Shown: one piece after another, positions 6,532 through 6,841 of the stretch
How the letters are laid out: every line of letters begins with the position of its first letter
How positions within the stretch are numbered: position 1 is the first letter of the stretch
DNA from: JALRAP01 sp046340555
GTDB taxonomy: Bacteria > Bacteroidota > Bacteroidia > AKYH767-A > OLB10
Direction of reading: 5' to 3'
NCBI GenBank assembly: GCA_046340555.1
Contig: JBKDSL010000157.1
Coordinates: 1 to 6,841 of the forward strand
Length of the DNA: 6,841 nucleotides
Notes under the pieces: generated by a model
Databases searched by the model: none
What the model saw: the letters and a program-made list of their open reading frames with translations, nothing else
What the model was told of the DNA's origin: nothing
Program-made: the position numbers and the translations under genes

Positions 6532-6841
6532 GATTGAGGTTGATTAAGTGAATACTCAACATGTTCAACGACCATTCGATTCAAACCAAATTGCCGATTT
6601 GCAAGTTCAGCAGCCATCGACCCAAGTCTCCTTTGAAGCATAGAATCTGCCAGCAGTTTTTTCAATTGGTTGACCAAAGCATTCGTGTCTCCCTTAGGGT
6701 AAACCAAAGCCGTATCATCAACCAACTCTGGTATGCCGCCTGCATCACTTACCACCATGGCAGCACCACAAGTCATGGATTCGATAACCGTAAAAGGACA
6801 GGCCTCATACCAAAGGGAAGGAATGACAACTACGTGAGAAC
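6528..6841 (-). CDS. GT4 family glycosyltransferase, C-terminal part (5' end outside window)
   Basis: The open frame runs in from the window edge; 103 codons are visible before the TGA stop. It is the nucleotide-sugar-binding half of a GT-B fold, retaining-type GT4 transferase. Seen directly: an EX7E motif (EACPFTVIE, about residues 12-20 of the visible part), followed by SMTCGAAMVVSDAGGIPELV, the usual GT4 loop and helix contacting the donor, then a VYPKGD segment and a C-terminal helix region (LLADSMLQRRLG) typical of the family end. The in-frame ATG at 6774-6776 is not the start, because conserved GT4 sequence continues upstream of it without a stop. About 250-280 residues should lie beyond the window if it has normal GT4 length. 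Its stop overlaps the start of the next gene by 4 bases. Presumably a cytoplasmic, membrane-associated enzyme adding one sugar during polysaccharide assembly; donor and acceptor cannot be read from the sequence. Confidence 0.9.
   Translation of the reverse strand, partial: SHVVVIPSLWYEACPFTVIESMTCGAAMVVSDAGGIPELVDDTALVYPKGDTNALVNQLKKLLADSMLQRRLGSMAAELANRQFGLNRMVVEHVEYSLNQPQS

Overview
The window is a solid block of seven protein genes, all on the minus strand and read from high to low coordinates. Every one looks like a glycosyltransferase. This is an interior piece of a surface-polysaccharide locus (O-antigen, capsule or exopolysaccharide type). Neither end of the operon is in view: the first gene (6528-6841) lacks its 5' end and the last (1-742) lacks its 3' end. 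I see no promoter, terminator, tRNA, rRNA, CRISPR array, insertion sequence or attachment site, and no gene-free stretch longer than 5 bases.

Order of transcription: (1) end of a GT4 glycosyltransferase; (2) GT2 with a DDD motif, GTG start; (3) GT2 with a DGDD motif; (4) complete GT4; (5) 513-residue GT2 with an extra N-terminal domain, likely TTG start; (6) polytopic membrane protein resembling GT-C sugar transferases; (7) start of a GtrB/ArnC/Dpm1-like polyprenyl-phosphate glycosyltransferase. Genes 1-6 overlap end to end by 4, 8, 4, 23 and 4 bases, and 6 and 7 are 5 bases apart, so one polycistronic message with coupled translation is likely.

Working model (inference): genes 1-5 act at the cytoplasmic face, adding sugars one after another to a lipid-linked oligosaccharide. 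Gene 7 would load one sugar onto polyprenyl phosphate, and gene 6 would use that lipid-linked sugar on the outer side of the inner membrane to decorate the polymer. No flippase, polymerase, chain-length regulator, initiating transferase or nucleotide-sugar synthesis gene is visible, so the polysaccharide class and the sugars cannot be named.

Organism: none of the six visible starts has a recognisable Shine-Dalgarno sequence at normal spacing, and upstream bases are A/T-rich. With moderate GC and a dense GT2/GT4 locus this fits Bacteroidota, but there is no marker gene to prove it. Hand-counted sample lines give about 36% GC over genes 6-7 and about 45% over genes 1-5, suggesting a mosaic locus with a join near 1977.

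Most notable: the N-terminal region of gene 5 looks like half a GT2 fold and shares a WHFxFWKS segment with the C-terminus of gene 2. Right beside that segment, near the domain boundary, lies a perfect 12-base inverted repeat with a 3-base loop. I found no convincing evidence of a wholly new system; the window is mainly a well-packed glycosyltransferase cassette.
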